Part shown: positions 63,376 to 64,000 of the stretch, one piece after another
Layout: every line of letters begins with the position of its first letter
Numbering within the stretch: the first letter of the stretch is position 1
Assembly (NCBI RefSeq): GCF_003945595.2
Contig: NW_024104998.1
Location: forward strand, 1,505,224 to 1,569,223
Source of the DNA: Pipra filicauda
Lineage: Eukaryota > Chordata > Aves > Passeriformes > Pipridae
Direction of reading: 5' to 3'
DNA: 64,000 bases
Translations under genes and position numbers: made by a program
Notes under the pieces: model-generated
The model's database searches: none
Seen by the model: only the letters and a program-made list of their open reading frames with translations
Told to the model about the DNA's origin: nothing

Positions 63376-64000
63376 TGATTTAGGTTGGAAAAGACCTTAA
63401 GGAGCATTGAGTCCAACCACTAACCTGTCCAACCACTTGTCAAGTCCACCACTCTGGGCCACTTTTCTGGTGCTTGACAATTTCTTCACTTTAGTGAAGA
63501 AATTTTTCCTAGTATCCAATCTAAACCTCCCCCTGGCACAACTTGAGGGCATTTCCTGTCATCCTGTCACTAGTTGCCTGGGAGAATAGGTCAACTTCCA
63601 CATTACACTTCATCCTTTCAAGTAGTTGTGGAGAGTGAGGTCACCCCTAAGCCTCATTTGCTTCACATTAAACCACCTTCCTCAGCCATTCCTTATCAGA
63701 CTTGTGTTCCAGACCCTTCCCCAGCTCCATCGGCCTTCTCTGGACTTGCTCCAGCACCTCCATGTCTTTCTTGTCATGAGGGGCCCAGAAGCAGACACAG
63801 GATTTGAAGTGCAGCCTCACCAATGCTCAGTACAGAGGGACAATCACTTCCATGGTTCTTCTGGCTACACTGTGGCTGATCCAAGCCAGGATGCCATTGG
63901 CCTTCTTGGCCACCTGGGCATACTGCAAGCTCATGTTCAGCAGCTGTCGACCACTATCTCCAGTGGCTTTCCAGACACTCTGTACCAAGCCTGTAGTGCT
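63376..64000 (-). mobile_element. CR1 LINE, minus strand, cut by the window end
   Basis: The plus strand begins with the reverse complement of a CR1 3' end (TTTAGGTTGGAAAAGACCTT; GAGTCCAACCACTAACC). It continues into the reverse complement of the ORF2 C-terminus (CTGGACTTGCTCCAGCACCT; GGATGCCATTGGCCTTCTTG; TGGCCACCTGGGCATACTG). It runs off the right edge with CR1 still continuing. Several frame breaks show that it is older than the copy at 22880-24003. Confidence 0.92.

Noticed and set aside
1..64000. CRISPR arrays, tRNA, rRNA or other structured RNA genes
   Set aside because: There are no regularly spaced direct repeats and I saw no tRNA-like A/B box pairs or rRNA-like sequence on either strand by eye.

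Overview
This window reads as a stretch of a vertebrate nuclear genome, most likely a bird. The base composition is AT-rich, there are no bacterial-type operons, and the interspersed repeats are CR1 LINEs whose 3' end carries the ATTCTATG repeat typical of bird CR1s. There is also one solo LTR with the TGTGGTAG...CCACCTCA ends seen in bird endogenous retroviruses. CR1 also occurs in other reptiles, so 'bird' is an inference from the combination.

Most of the 64 kb is unique, AT-rich, intron-like or intergenic DNA. The best coding evidence is at the left edge: a terminal exon on the minus strand (20-172). It has a strong splice acceptor, 50 open codons, a cluster of CpG-containing codons in otherwise CpG-poor DNA, and a stop just inside the window. 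If it is real, the rest of that gene runs to higher coordinates on the minus strand and much of the window is its introns. Several exon-like segments with good splice signals fit this strand (3361-3418, 4273-4327, 24298-24400, 34188-34317, 34560-34732). Each is weak alone, and I do not recognise the protein.

Repeats from left to right: a diverged minus-strand CR1 (about 17199-17988); an AC-rich tract with a CCAA repeat (18703-18866); a long, young-looking minus-strand CR1 with most of the C-terminal reverse transcriptase readable (about 22880-24003); a solo LTR (29228-29749); a short CR1 3' fragment (43935-44040); a 5'-truncated RTE-like LINE with a perfect 14-bp target duplication (45181-45825); a plus-strand CR1 3' end (about 48950-49502); and a minus-strand CR1 cut by the right edge (about 63376-64000).

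The most notable item is the RTE-like insertion. It has an exact target-site duplication, a microsatellite tail and a readable C-terminal domain ending in a Cys/His motif, and could belong to the RTE family known to have moved horizontally into some bird lineages. I found no CRISPR array, tRNA, rRNA, complete protein-coding gene or convincing new system.
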